From CBDBLK01 sp965215445 (GTDB lineage Bacteria > Bdellovibrionota > Bacteriovoracia > Bacteriovoracales > Bacteriovoracaceae): 64,000 nucleotides of DNA. A model generated the notes under the pieces. It did no database searches. It saw nothing but the letters and a program-made list of their open reading frames with translations, and had not been told where the DNA came from. Of the stretch, positions 1 to 8,411 are shown in pieces. Both the position numbers and the translations under genes were made by a program. How positions within the stretch are numbered: the stretch's first letter is position 1; every line of letters begins with the position of its first letter. The stretch spans positions 744,001 to 808,000 of the forward strand of contig CBDCDT010000002.1 of NCBI GenBank assembly GCA_965215445.1. Direction: 5' to 3'.

Positions 1-2156
1 CCGAATTGGTCTTTACTAAGCTTCACGCCGGGGGAAAATTCAACCAGGAAGATGGGGCCTACAAAGTTTCTGGAGGGCTGCACGGAGTGGGGGCAGCGGT
101 CGTCAATGCTCTCTCTAAATGGGTTCGTGTGGAAATCAGAAAGGATGGGAAAGTTCACCAACTGGTTTTTGAAAAAGGTGCTGCCAAAGAGTCCCTGAAA
201 ATAATTTCAAAACTCGAAGAATCTTCAGAGACGGGAACTTCGGTGACTTTTAAACCGGATAATGAAATTTTTGAAATTCACGAATTTACCTACGATACTT
301 TGGCCAATCGGTTTCGTGAAATGGCCTTTTTAAACAAGGGCCTTAGAATTGGTCTCAAAGATGAAAGAACTGAAAAAAAGGAAATTTTCCATTATTTGGG
401 GGGATTGGTTGAGTTTGTAAAATATCTGAATCGGGCCAAAAATCCCATTCACGGCAAACCCATTTATATCTCCCAGGCGCGAAAAGATTATGAAATTGAA
501 ATGGCCCTGCAATGGACTGATTCTTACAGCGAAGTCATTTCCGGTTATGCCAACGCCATTGCCACACCCGGCGGGGGAACCCATATTTCAGGATTTAAAA
601 CCGCTCTCACCCGTGTTATCAACGCCTACGCCAAAGAGAACAATCTTCTAAAAAATATTAAAACCAACCTGACCGGAGATGATATGCGTGAAGGCCTGAC
701 CGCCATTATCTCGGTTAAACTTCCCGAATTGCAGTTTGAGGGACAAACCAAAGATAAATTAGGAAATTCGGAAGTTGAAGGAATCGTCAATTCCTTAGTC
801 GGTGACGGATTGAAAACTTATTTTGAAGAAAATCCCAACCTCGCCAAAACAGTGATTAGAAAATCAGTGGATGCCGCCGCCGCTCGTGAGGCCGCCCGCA
901 GGGCTAGAGAATTAACCCGAAGAAAGTCGGTTTTAGAAACTGGAGGCCTGCCCGGCAAAATGGCAGACTGTCAGGAAAAAGACCCGGCCTTGTGTGAAAT
1001 TTATATTGTAGAGGGTGATTCGGCGGGAGGCTCGGCCAAACAAGGTCGCGATCGCCGTACTCAGGCAGTTTTGCCTCTTAAGGGAAAAATCCTCAACGTC
1101 GAAAAGGCCCGATACGACAAGATGTTGGCCAATGTTGAAATTAAAATGCTGATTCAAGCGCTAGGCACAGGAATTGGTAAAGGCAGTTTTTCTTTGAATA
1201 AATTGCGCTACCACAAAATTGTGATTATGACCGATGCCGATGTGGACGGTTCGCATATCAGGACATTGCTTTTGACGCTTTTTTATCGTCAATTTCCCGA
1301 ACTTATTGAAAATGGCCATATCTATATCGCCCAACCTCCCTTGTATAAATACAAAAAGGGAAAGTCGGAAAAATATTTAAAAGATGAAAAGTTTTTGGAA
1401 CGTTTTTTGGTTTCCAATTCGGTTATGGGAAGTTCTGTCTACCTCGATGGTAATCCCTATTCCCAAGAAGAAGTTGAAAAACTGGTGAATAAATATATTA
1501 CTTATACCAAAAATCTGCAATCTTATGACGTTCATTTTGATGCTCTTCTTTTGAAAATGATTATAGAGGACTCCAACATCAGGGCCGAAACTTTGAAAGA
1601 TAAAGAGCAACTTCAAGTTGAAGTTGATAAACTCAAAAATTTGCTTAAAAAATATGAAAATGAGACGTTGAAGCAATATTCGTTTGATATTGTGGAAAAT
1701 AAGGCACACAACAGTTTTCAAGTGAATTGCCGTATTCAGGCTACGGCGCGCACGAAACGCTTTAAGCTTAATAACTATTTCTTAGGCAGTCCGGAATTTA
1801 ACGACTTAATTAACGATTTTGACGGGATTCAATCACTGGGACAGTCTCATTTTGCCATCGAAAAAGAAAAATCCGGTAAGAAAGAATTTAAATCACTCGA
1901 AAGTTTCACCCAATTTATTCTTCAAGACGGCAGGCAAGGGGCCTATATCCAACGCTACAAAGGGCTTGGAGAAATGAATCCTGAACAGCTTTGGGAGACG
2001 ACGATGAATCCTGAAAACAGGACTCTCTTGCGTGTTAAAGTTGAAGACTCGATAGAGGCGGATCAGGTTTTTTCAGTTTTAATGGGAGACAATGTAGAAC
2101 CGCGCCGTCAATTTGTAGAAGAAAATGCACTCAATGTGAGGAATTTGGATATTTAG
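1..2156 (+). CDS. gyrB: DNA gyrase subunit B (5' truncated by window edge)
   Basis: This is the B subunit of DNA gyrase, the ATPase and TOPRIM half of the type II topoisomerase that introduces negative supercoils. The reading frame is open from base 3, and the first residues match the ATPase-domain segment around LHAGGKF and GGLHGVGAAVVNAL, so roughly the first 100 residues lie outside the window. The TOPRIM motifs EGDSAGG and DADVDGSHIRTL are present, as is the C-terminal QRYKGLGEMNPEQLW. Between them lies an insertion of about 165 residues, rich in Lys/Glu, like the one in GyrB of E. coli and other Gram-negatives. The gene ends 9 bases before gyrA, so the two are surely co-transcribed. The TTG at base 6 is not the real start. 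Confidence 0.98.
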   Translation, partial: ELVFTKLHAGGKFNQEDGAYKVSGGLHGVGAAVVNALSKWVRVEIRKDGKVHQLVFEKGAAKESLKIISKLEESSETGTSVTFKPDNEIFEIHEFTYDTLANRFREMAFLNKGLRIGLKDERTEKKEIFHYLGGLVEFVKYLNRAKNPIHGKPIYISQARKDYEIEMALQWTDSYSEVISGYANAIATPGGGTHISGFKTALTRVINAYAKENNLLKNIKTNLTGDDMREGLTAIISVKLPELQFEGQTKDKLGNSEVEGIVNSLVGDGLKTYFEENPNLAKTVIRKSVDAAAAREAARRARELTRRKSVLETGGLPGKMADCQEKDPALCEIYIVEGDSAGGSAKQGRDRRTQAVLPLKGKILNVEKARYDKMLANVEIKMLIQALGTGIGKGSFSLNKLRYHKIVIMTDADVDGSHIRTLLLTLFYRQFPELIENGHIYIAQPPLYKYKKGKSEKYLKDEKFLERFLVSNSVMGSSVYLDGNPYSQEEVEKLVNKYITYTKNLQSYDVHFDALLLKMIIEDSNIRAETLKDKEQLQVEVDKLKNLLKKYENETLKQYSFDIVENKAHNSFQVNCRIQATARTKRFKLNNYFLGSPEFNDLINDFDGIQSLGQSHFAIEKEKSGKKEFKSLESFTQFILQDGRQGAYIQRYKGLGEMNPEQLWETTMNPENRTLLRVKVEDSIEADQVFSVLMGDNVEPRRQFVEENALNVRNLDI

Positions 2157-2165
2157 GAATTTTTT

Positions 2166-4622
2166 ATGAATAACGGCGCAGGCGAACAAGATACACCAAC
2201 TCACAACAATATGATTCCCATCTTTATCCAAGATGAAATGAAGAATTGTTACTTGGATTACGCCATGTCGGTTATTATCGGGCGTGCCCTGCCCGATGTG
2301 CGCGACGGTTTGAAACCAGTTCACCGCCGCGCTTTGTATGCCATGCATACATTGGGCAATGTCAGCAATAAACCTTTTCTAAAATCGGCCAGAATTGTAG
2401 GTGATGTGATTGGTAAATATCACCCCCACGGGGATGCGGCGGTTTATCAAACAATTGTTCGTTTGGCACAAGATTTTTCCATGCGCTATCCCTTGGTTGA
2501 TGGCCAGGGGAATTTTGGTTCCATCGACGGCGATTCGGCAGCGGCCATGAGGTACACCGAAGTCCGCATGAAAAAAATGGCCGAAGAAATGTTGCGCGAC
2601 TTGGATAAAGAAACGGTCGAATGGCAGCCGAATTACGATGATTCTCTACAAGAACCTTGCGTTCTTCCAACAAAAATACCCAATCTTTTAGTCAACGGCT
2701 CTTCAGGCATCGCGGTGGGCATGGCCACCAATATTCCACCCCACAACTTGCCGGAAGTCATGCAGGCGTTGAAGGTATTACTGCAAAACCCCGATTGCAG
2801 CATTGAAGAAATTATGAAGCTCATTCCTGGCCCCGATTTTCCCACCGGGGGCATTATCTATGGTGTAGAGGGAATCCGTTCTGCCTACCAAACGGGCAAA
2901 GGGGTTATTCAGCTTCGGGGCCGGGCGGAAATTGAAACTTTTGGCAAAAATGATGATCGAGAGAGAATCGTTGTGACGGAAATTCCCTATCAGGTCAATA
3001 AGTCCAAGTTTATTGAAAAAGTGGCCGAATTGGTAAATGCCAAGCAGATTACCGGAATTTCAGATATTCGGGATGAATCCAATCGCCGTGGCATTCGCGT
3101 TGTTTTTGACCTCAAGAAAGGTGAAATTAGCTCGGTCATTCTCAACCGCCTTTATAAACAAACCCAGCTTCAATCATCTTTTGGAATTATTTTTCTCTCC
3201 ATTTTAAATGGAACTCCCAAAGTGATGGATATTAAAGGCCAGTTAGTGGCCTTTATTGACCACCGCAGAGAAATCGTTATCAGAAGAACTATCTTTGAAC
3301 TTAAAAAGGCCAAAGAAAAAGCACATATTTTAGAAGGTCTGAAAATTGCGGTAGAAAATATTGATAGTCTGGTGGAAATGGTTAAGGCCTCGGAAGGGCC
3401 GGCACAGGCCAGGGAAAAATTAATATCGCATTATTCCCTTTCGGAAATTCAGGCACAGGCCATTCTGGAAATGCGTCTGCAAAGGTTGACTGGCCTTGAA
3501 AGGGACAAAATTATTGCTGATTATGAAGCTATCGTGAAGGAAATAGAGCGGTTGGAGCAAATTTTGGCCCGTGAAGATTTGGTTAAAGAAATTATTTCCA
3601 AGGAATTTGACGAGATTATAGAGAGTTATGCAGATGAACGCAAAACAGAAATTATGGCCAGGTCGGGAGAGATTCAAATCGAAGACCTGGTTAAAAAGGA
3701 AGATGTCATCGTTACGATCACTCATAAGGGTTATATCAAGCGTATGGCCACGGACACCTATAAAACCCAAAAGCGCGGCGGAAAGGGTGTCAAAGGCGCT
3801 TCCAGTAATGATGATTTTTTCACCGATATTTTTGTGGCCAACACCCACTCCACACTATTTTTCTTTACCAGCAAGGGAATGGTTTTCGCCAAAAAAGTTT
3901 ATGAAGTTCCCGAAGGAAACCGCACTTCAAAGGGTAGAAATATCGCCAATCTTATCCCCATTCCCAGTGGGGAAAAAATTAAAAATATTTTGTGCATAGA
4001 TGATCTTGAAAATCTAAAAGATAGGTACGTTATTTTTGCCACTGAGCGTGGCCTGGTGAAAAAATCGGCGTTGAGTGATTATAAGAGAATCAAGCAAAGT
4101 GGCCTTAGGGCAATTAAAATTGTGGATGGGGACAACCTGCTTGCAACGCACTTGGTGAGTCCCAATAAGGACATTCTTTTGTGTTCAACTTCCGGAAAAA
4201 TTATTCGTTTTGCTGAAAGTGATTGCCGGCCGATGGGGCGGGTTTCCCAAGGGGTTAAGGGAATTAGCATTGATGAGAGCGAAAAAATTATTGGCATGGA
4301 AATTATTGATGACACTTTAGAAATTCTCTCCGTAACCGAAAATGGTTATGGCAAACGCACTCAAACGGGGCAATACCGCAGACAAACTCGCGGAGGTAAG
4401 GGTATTTTGGCCATGCGACTGACCGAAAAGAACGGGGAAATTTGTTCAATCAGGCCAGTTGTCGATAGTGACGACCTTATGATTATTACCGACAAGGGGC
4501 AGGTCATTCGGGTAAAAGTATCGGGAATTTCACTGATGGGACGTGCCACTCAGGGGGTTCGCATTATCAGACTGAAACAGGATGAAAAAGTTGTCGCTGT
4601 CGAGAAGATGGCGCAAGAGTGA
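2166..4622 (+). CDS. gyrA: DNA gyrase subunit A
   Basis: This is the A subunit of gyrase, 818 residues, which cuts and rejoins DNA. The catalytic tyrosine is Tyr130 in AAAMRYTEVRM. The C-terminal DNA-wrapping domain carries a GyrA box, QKRGGKG, at residues 535-541 (consensus QRRGGKG), which supports gyrase rather than topoisomerase IV. In the quinolone-resistance-determining region the sequence is HPHGDAAVYQT. E. coli Ser83 and Asp87 are therefore replaced by Ala91 and Gln95. The ATG lies just after the gyrB stop, and the stop overlaps the GTG of the next gene (GTGA), which implies translational coupling. Confidence 0.98.
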   Translation: MNNGAGEQDTPTHNNMIPIFIQDEMKNCYLDYAMSVIIGRALPDVRDGLKPVHRRALYAMHTLGNVSNKPFLKSARIVGDVIGKYHPHGDAAVYQTIVRLAQDFSMRYPLVDGQGNFGSIDGDSAAAMRYTEVRMKKMAEEMLRDLDKETVEWQPNYDDSLQEPCVLPTKIPNLLVNGSSGIAVGMATNIPPHNLPEVMQALKVLLQNPDCSIEEIMKLIPGPDFPTGGIIYGVEGIRSAYQTGKGVIQLRGRAEIETFGKNDDRERIVVTEIPYQVNKSKFIEKVAELVNAKQITGISDIRDESNRRGIRVVFDLKKGEISSVILNRLYKQTQLQSSFGIIFLSILNGTPKVMDIKGQLVAFIDHRREIVIRRTIFELKKAKEKAHILEGLKIAVENIDSLVEMVKASEGPAQAREKLISHYSLSEIQAQAILEMRLQRLTGLERDKIIADYEAIVKEIERLEQILAREDLVKEIISKEFDEIIESYADERKTEIMARSGEIQIEDLVKKEDVIVTITHKGYIKRMATDTYKTQKRGGKGVKGASSNDDFFTDIFVANTHSTLFFFTSKGMVFAKKVYEVPEGNRTSKGRNIANLIPIPSGEKIKNILCIDDLENLKDRYVIFATERGLVKKSALSDYKRIKQSGLRAIKIVDGDNLLATHLVSPNKDILLCSTSGKIIRFAESDCRPMGRVSQGVKGISIDESEKIIGMEIIDDTLEILSVTENGYGKRTQTGQYRRQTRGGKGILAMRLTEKNGEICSIRPVVDSDDLMIITDKGQVIRVKVSGISLMGRATQGVRIIRLKQDEKVVAVEKMAQE

Positions 4623-5419
4623 GAACTGTACTAAAAAATTCCCTGATTGCCGTTTCAATTCTTTTAGTTGCAGGCCTGGTGTTTGATTTTGGCCCGCGTA
4701 TTCACCAGGAAGTTTTGCAGGCGCAAAACTTGATTGCCAATCAGAAATACGAGGAAGCGGCCCTTCGCTATGAATACATCCTCAAGCAAAACCCAAATAA
4801 GGAAATTGAGGTCAAGGTTCTCTATCAATTGGGCGATCTTTACAGCATCTACCTCTCTCAAAACCAAAAATCCATCAAATACTATCAAAGAATTATTGAA
4901 ATCTCGGAAGACCCACTGTGGTTGGTGCGGACAGAGGAAAGAATCGCTGAAATTTACTTTAACTATTTAAAGGACTACCAAAAGGCCTTGGCGATTTACG
5001 AACGCTTGGAAGGCTTTACACCCAAACTCAAAAGACAGGATTTTTATCAATTGAGGCACGCCCAATGCCTTTTTAAGCTGGGCCATCTCAAACTTGCGGA
5101 AAAGAATTTTAAACAAATAAGGGGTGACAGACGCCACCAGTTCAACATCCGCTCGATCTACTTTTTGGGATTGATTAATTTTCAAAGGAAAGAATGGCAG
5201 AAGGCGATTGATTATTGGAAAGAATACGTTCGATTTGAAACCAGAAGTGATAGCCTAATTCAAGTGAAATTCTTGATGGCCAATGCTTACGAGACGATGG
5301 AAGAGCTTAAACAGGCCTATAACCTTTACCACTCCATTCTGGGAAAATACCCCAACACGGAAGTTATTCAAAACCGCCTCAATAGTATTTACACCCGTCG
5401 GGTGGCGCGCAAGCGATGA
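4619..5419 (+). CDS. membrane-anchored TPR protein
   Basis: The product is 266 residues. An N-terminal hydrophobic segment (about residues 8-26) looks like a signal anchor. The rest is a series of tetratricopeptide-like helical hairpins with the typical spacing of small residues and aromatics, for example YEEAALRYEYILKQNP and YQKALAIYERL. TPR arrays are protein-interaction scaffolds, and this one would face the periplasm. Its start GTG overlaps the gyrA stop and its end overlaps the next small gene by 4 bases, so it belongs to the gyrBA-atp transcription unit. I cannot assign a partner. Confidence 0.8.
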   Translation: MRTVLKNSLIAVSILLVAGLVFDFGPRIHQEVLQAQNLIANQKYEEAALRYEYILKQNPNKEIEVKVLYQLGDLYSIYLSQNQKSIKYYQRIIEISEDPLWLVRTEERIAEIYFNYLKDYQKALAIYERLEGFTPKLKRQDFYQLRHAQCLFKLGHLKLAEKNFKQIRGDRRHQFNIRSIYFLGLINFQRKEWQKAIDYWKEYVRFETRSDSLIQVKFLMANAYETMEELKQAYNLYHSILGKYPNTEVIQNRLNSIYTRRVARKR

Positions 5420-5619
5420 GGGAGCGCCGCCTGCTGAGAGTGTTGGCCCTGGGTTTGGCACTACCCTCCACGGTTTTTGCGGCCGCTTGGGGGTTTATGA
5501 CGTTGGCCAAGCTCGGTCTGATCTCAAGAGGTCTGGGAATCGCTCTCTTCTTGGCCGTGATTTTTTCTTTACTTGCGGCAATGGTTTACAATGCGTGTCG
5601 TAAAAAACATTCGCCTTAA
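5416..5619 (+). CDS. small two-helix membrane protein, possibly AtpI/AtpZ-like
   Basis: This is a 67-residue protein with two predicted membrane helices (about residues 7-30 and 38-58) and a basic C-terminal tail. It overlaps the TPR gene by 4 bases (ATGA) and is followed by another small membrane protein and atpB. In many bacteria a short hydrophobic protein of the AtpZ/AtpI type sits just before atpB and helps c-ring assembly or Mg2+ handling. Position and topology suggest that role, but I see no diagnostic motif. The coding call rests on the overlaps and hydrophobic pattern. Confidence 0.55.
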   Translation: MRERRLLRVLALGLALPSTVFAAAWGFMTLAKLGLISRGLGIALFLAVIFSLLAAMVYNACRKKHSP

Positions 5620-5959
5620 ATACAGTATTCTCCTTTCCCTGTTGGCCAGCGCGGCCCTGTGTTTTTTCTTGAGCAGCAAAGAGCAAATCCTTATATTTTT
5701 GGCCATCTACCTGGGTATTGTGGTGTGGCTTTTAGTCACAGTGCACATTGTGGGGTATTTATTTTTAAATGCAGAGAGTAAAGAAACCAGGCCGGGCCTC
5801 CTGAAAATTTTTTGCCTTCTCTTCGGCAAACTCCTTTTATTGTGGGGAATGTTTTATATGGGTTGGCAATTTATGGGAAAGGAGTTATTCATTGCTTTGA
5901 TAAACCTGCCGGCACAAATTTTTATTTTGGTGCCAAATTTTCGCATTCGGATTGGATAG
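5591..5959 (+). CDS. ATP synthase subunit I-like membrane protein
   Basis: This hydrophobic protein of about 122 residues has four predicted membrane segments, the size and topology of AtpI (ATP synthase I chain), an F0 assembly helper normally encoded just before atpB. I prefer the ATG at 5591 (MRVVKNIRLKYS) over an in-frame TTG at 5573, because the ATG product begins with a basic stretch followed directly by the first helix. The gene overlaps the previous small gene and ends right at the start of atpB. Similarity is by topology and context rather than a clear motif. Confidence 0.6.
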   Translation: MRVVKNIRLKYSILLSLLASAALCFFLSSKEQILIFLAIYLGIVVWLLVTVHIVGYLFLNAESKETRPGLLKIFCLLFGKLLLLWGMFYMGWQFMGKELFIALINLPAQIFILVPNFRIRIG

Positions 5960-5960
5960 A

Positions 5961-6743
5961 GTGAAAAGACGGCTTTTTGGAATATTTTCAGGACTTTCCC
6001 TTCCCGCTTGGGGAGCAGAGGGAGCGTTTACCTGGCCCGGAGTTTTGACCAAGTATGCTCACATTCCTGAACCGACAGTGACATTTGCCTTTGTTGGGCT
6101 GGTGTTGGTGTTTTTGGGGTTTGCCTACCGAGTGAAAATGGCCAAAGTTTCTCAAGTTGTCATTCCCGACAAGGGGATTACTTTTCGCAATATCGTAGAG
6201 CTTTACGGAAGTTTTATCTATGGCCAATGCCAGGCAGTTATCGGAGAAAAAGAGGCCTCTCGCTACTTTCCCTTCATTGCCACAGTTTTCCTTTGCATTT
6301 TGACCTGCAATTTAATCGGCCTTATCCCCGGATTTTTGCCGCCGACGGAATACCTCAACACGACTTTGGCGCTCGGTGCTTTTTCCTTCATTTACTACAA
6401 CATTCAAGGCTGCAAGGCCCAGGGGACGCTCAATTATTTAAAACATTTTTGTGGCCCTCTTTGGTATTTGGCGATTTTGGTTTTTCCCATTGAAGTCGTC
6501 TCCAACTTTATTCGTCCCTTTTCTCTGGCCCTTCGTTTGCGCTTCAATATGATGGGAGATCACATTGTCCTATCCGAGTTCTCAAAATTAGTTCCCCTAT
6601 TTATTCCCATTGTTTTTATGATTCTGGGGATTTTGGTTTCCTTGATTCAGGCTTACGTTTTTACCGTGTTAACCATGGTCTACATTCAAATGGCGGTGGA
6701 GCATCACGATCATGATGACCACCATGAACCAGCAACTGCGTAG
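5961..6743 (+). CDS. atpB: F0F1 ATP synthase subunit a
   Basis: This is subunit a of the F0 motor, which carries the two ion half-channels next to the c-ring. It has about 260 residues with the usual multi-helix layout. The essential arginine lies in RPFSLALRLRFNMM, corresponding to Arg210 of E. coli. The segment after it (RLRFNMMGDH) differs from the common RLFGNM. The C-terminus is His/Asp-rich (HHDHDDHHE). I prefer the GTG at 5961 to the TTG at 5952, which would overlap the previous gene by 8 bases. The remaining genes atpFHAGDC are not in the window, so F0 a/c and F1 are encoded apart. Confidence 0.95.
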   Translation: MKRRLFGIFSGLSLPAWGAEGAFTWPGVLTKYAHIPEPTVTFAFVGLVLVFLGFAYRVKMAKVSQVVIPDKGITFRNIVELYGSFIYGQCQAVIGEKEASRYFPFIATVFLCILTCNLIGLIPGFLPPTEYLNTTLALGAFSFIYYNIQGCKAQGTLNYLKHFCGPLWYLAILVFPIEVVSNFIRPFSLALRLRFNMMGDHIVLSEFSKLVPLFIPIVFMILGILVSLIQAYVFTVLTMVYIQMAVEHHDHDDHHEPATA

Positions 6744-6775
6744 ACCTCAACCCTCAACCCAAAGGAGAAAATGTT

Positions 6776-7075
6776 ATGGGTAAACTGTTTTTCGCTACTT
6801 CGACTTTCTTGATGGCAGGCACTGCGTTTGCAGAAGGGAGCTTTACGCTCATCGAAATGAACGAGTACACCAAAGCGCCGATCTACTTTTTGGCAGTGGC
6901 CATTGCTGCCTTTGCCGGAACCAGGGCACAATCCAACGCCGCTTCTGTGGCCCTCGAAGGAATCGCCCGCAACCCCGCCGCCGCCGACAAGCTCTTTGTT
7001 CCCATGATTCTAGGTCTTGCCCTCATCGAATCACTGGTCATTTTTACCTTGGCCACAACATTCTTGATGGGCTAA
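6776..7075 (+). CDS. atpE: F0F1 ATP synthase subunit c
   Basis: This is the c-ring subunit, 99 residues. It is longer than the usual 75-90 because of an N-terminal stretch of about 20 residues that resembles a signal peptide (ending TAFAEG). Two helices flank the polar loop ARNPAA (RNP at residues 65-67). The ion-binding carboxylate is Glu85 in LALIESLVIF. Gln52 in helix 1 and Ser86 after the glutamate sit exactly where the Na+ ligands Gln32 and Ser66 lie in the Ilyobacter tartaricus subunit. Helix 1 has an Ala-rich rather than Gly-rich packing motif. A good ribosome site (aaaggagaa) precedes the ATG, and a strong terminator follows. Confidence 0.95.
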   Translation: MGKLFFATSTFLMAGTAFAEGSFTLIEMNEYTKAPIYFLAVAIAAFAGTRAQSNAASVALEGIARNPAAADKLFVPMILGLALIESLVIFTLATTFLMG

Positions 7076-7096
7076 TTTTTAATTGCAATCTCAAAA

Positions 7097-7132
7097 AGCA
7101 AAGGCCCACTTTTTTTAGTGGGCCTTTTTTTT
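7097..7132 (+). terminator. rho-independent terminator after atpE
   Basis: A perfect 8-bp GC-rich stem, GGCCCACT (7103-7110) with AGTGGGCC (7117-7124), a six-base T loop and a run of eight T follow the atpE stop by about 27 bases. It should end the gyrBA-TPR-atp transcript. Confidence 0.93.
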
Positions 7133-7149
7133 AAAGCGAGGAAATAGAA

Positions 7150-7362
7150 ATGAATGGAGTCGTTGTTTACGAATCAATTGATGCCACTTTTTTAGGAATT
7201 ATCGAACAGGCGCTCAAAGATCACAATATCCCCTTTACCGTTACCGGCGGGTCAAATGTCGAGCCGGGACTCGGTTCTCCTGGAATCCCCGTCAGAATAA
7301 GTGTAGATCAAAAATTTGTTGAAGAGGCCAAGGCGATCATCGAACAAGTCAGCCTTGTCTAG
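7150..7362 (+). CDS. DUF2007-like small protein
   Basis: This is a 70-residue soluble protein. It fits the DUF2007 pattern (putative prokaryotic signal-transducing protein): an N-terminal strand followed by a helix with FLGIIEQALKDHNIP, a glycine-rich middle, then a strand ending in VRISVDQKFVEEAKAII. Members are small ferredoxin-fold proteins of unknown function. It stands alone after the atpE terminator, with the next genes convergent to it. An AGCGAGGAAATAG stretch gives the ribosome site. Confidence 0.7.
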   Translation: MNGVVVYESIDATFLGIIEQALKDHNIPFTVTGGSNVEPGLGSPGIPVRISVDQKFVEEAKAIIEQVSLV

Positions 7363-7375
7363 GCGACCCTCTGGC

Positions 7376-7400
7376 AATATTAAAGTTCAACTTTAATATT
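7376..7400. repeat. AT-rich 12-bp inverted repeat between convergent genes
   Basis: AATATTAAAGTT (7376-7387) and AACTTTAATATT (7389-7400) are exact reverse complements separated by one base. The repeat lies in the 66-bp gap between the convergent DUF2007-like gene and the four-cysteine protein gene. It may act as a weak bidirectional terminator, though it lacks a GC stem and a T-run. Confidence 0.5.
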
Positions 7401-7428
7401 ATCAAACTGGTCACTGGCAAGGACTAAC

Positions 7429-7869
7429 TCATATCCTATTACAAGAATAGGTCGAACCGGGAATACGAGTTAAATCGCGATCGGATATATCAAATGGATG
7501 AAGAGTTTCCTTTGCCGTGTAGTAACTGCTAATGTTGAGGACAGTTCCCCGGCCATCTGATTCGTAATCGACAACGAGGGGTGGGGTTGAAGTTCTGTTA
7601 TAAACTCTTAACCGTCCCTGGTCGCAAACAGAAATATTTCCAAAAACATCTCTGCTTCCGTTGGCAACGTATTGGAAAGTAATGCCATCTCCAAGAACAA
7701 ATTGATAAACTGCAACACCTCGATCGTTGACAGTCTGGGAAACCTGAGTTGAACTGGAACGTCGGCATATATAACTTCCAGAAAGATCAACACACTCTGC
7801 GGAAAGGCCTCCCATAATAAAAAGGGAAAAGAACAACCATAAAAGGTATCTCAAGCTATAAAAAGACAT
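7429..7869 (-). CDS. secreted four-cysteine protein, paralogue 1
   Basis: The predicted product is 146 residues with an N-terminal signal peptide (residues 1 to about 25, hydrophobic core LLWLFFSLFIMGG). The mature part begins ECVDLSGSYIC and contains four cysteines at 26, 35, 82 and 143, which could form two disulfides in the periplasm. It aligns end to end with the product of the neighbouring upstream gene: C-V-x-L-x-G-x-Y-x-C, SQT, the central V-C-x-Q-x-R-L-R-V-Y, and a final DLTxIP followed by Cys. The start at 7869 (MSFYSLRY) is chosen over an upstream one because an AAAGGAG site precedes it. I recognise no family. Confidence 0.75.
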   Translation of the reverse strand: MSFYSLRYLLWLFFSLFIMGGLSAECVDLSGSYICRRSSSTQVSQTVNDRGVAVYQFVLGDGITFQYVANGSRDVFGNISVCDQGRLRVYNRTSTPPLVVDYESDGRGTVLNISSYYTAKETLHPFDISDRDLTRIPGSTYSCNRI

Positions 7870-7886
7870 GCAAAATCTCCTTTGAT

Positions 7887-8321
7887 TTAAGTTCGACGGC
7901 AAGACCTTCCAGAAGAGGGAATGGGTGTCAGGTCTTCGTCTAAAATGTTATCGGGTTCTGTTTCGTTTCTGCGGGTAGAGTAAGCATTAATATTGAGGTT
8001 TCCCGAAGCATCCAATTCGTAGTCCATAAGGAAACCAAAGTTGCCGGAGTAAACTCTCAAACGGTTTTGATTGCAAACAGCGATGAGGCTGCCTTCCGTG
8101 AGTGTTCTGCCGTCGGCAACGTAGCGAATGGGACGTTGTTTGCTACTGGAAAAGGTGTAGATAGTAGTACCCTGGCCGTTTGTCGTTTGGGATATTTCCG
8201 CCGAAGTTCTGCTATCACACTGATAATGGCCCGCCAGATTGACACAATTTGCAAGAGACTGGTTTATGGCAAAGAGAAGAGAAAATCCCGCAAAAAAGAA
8301 TTTGAAATCTGAAAAAGACAT
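7887..8321 (-). CDS. secreted four-cysteine protein, paralogue 2
   Basis: This is a 144-residue predicted periplasmic protein with a signal peptide ending near NQSLA-N, the first gene of the tandem pair. Cysteines at 26, 35, 83 and 141 match those of the downstream paralogue, and the core V-C-x-Q-x-R-L-R-V-Y is shared. The two are clearly related but well diverged, so the duplication is not recent. The start MSFSDFKFF is supported by an AAGGAGG site just upstream. Gaps in the shared pattern fall between conserved beta-strand-like segments, which suggests a small disulfide-stabilised beta fold. Function unknown. Confidence 0.75.
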   Translation of the reverse strand: MSFSDFKFFFAGFSLLFAINQSLANCVNLAGHYQCDSRTSAEISQTTNGQGTTIYTFSSSKQRPIRYVADGRTLTEGSLIAVCNQNRLRVYSGNFGFLMDYELDASGNLNINAYSTRRNETEPDNILDEDLTPIPSSGRSCRRT

Positions 8322-8411
8322 AGAAACCTCCTTGTAAGTATTCTTCCATGTTACTAACAAAAGTTTTTTGAAGTAAAGTATCTAAGCAAAATTTTTATTT
8401 GATGAACGGAG

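Noticed and set aside
3628..3999. Second-frame open stretch inside gyrA on the same strand
   Set aside because: It is fully inside the conserved gyrA coding sequence and its product has no domain pattern.
8067..8312. Open frame opposite the four-cysteine paralogue 2
   Set aside because: It is antisense to a gene with a signal peptide, conserved cysteines and a good ribosome site; the antisense product has no such features.
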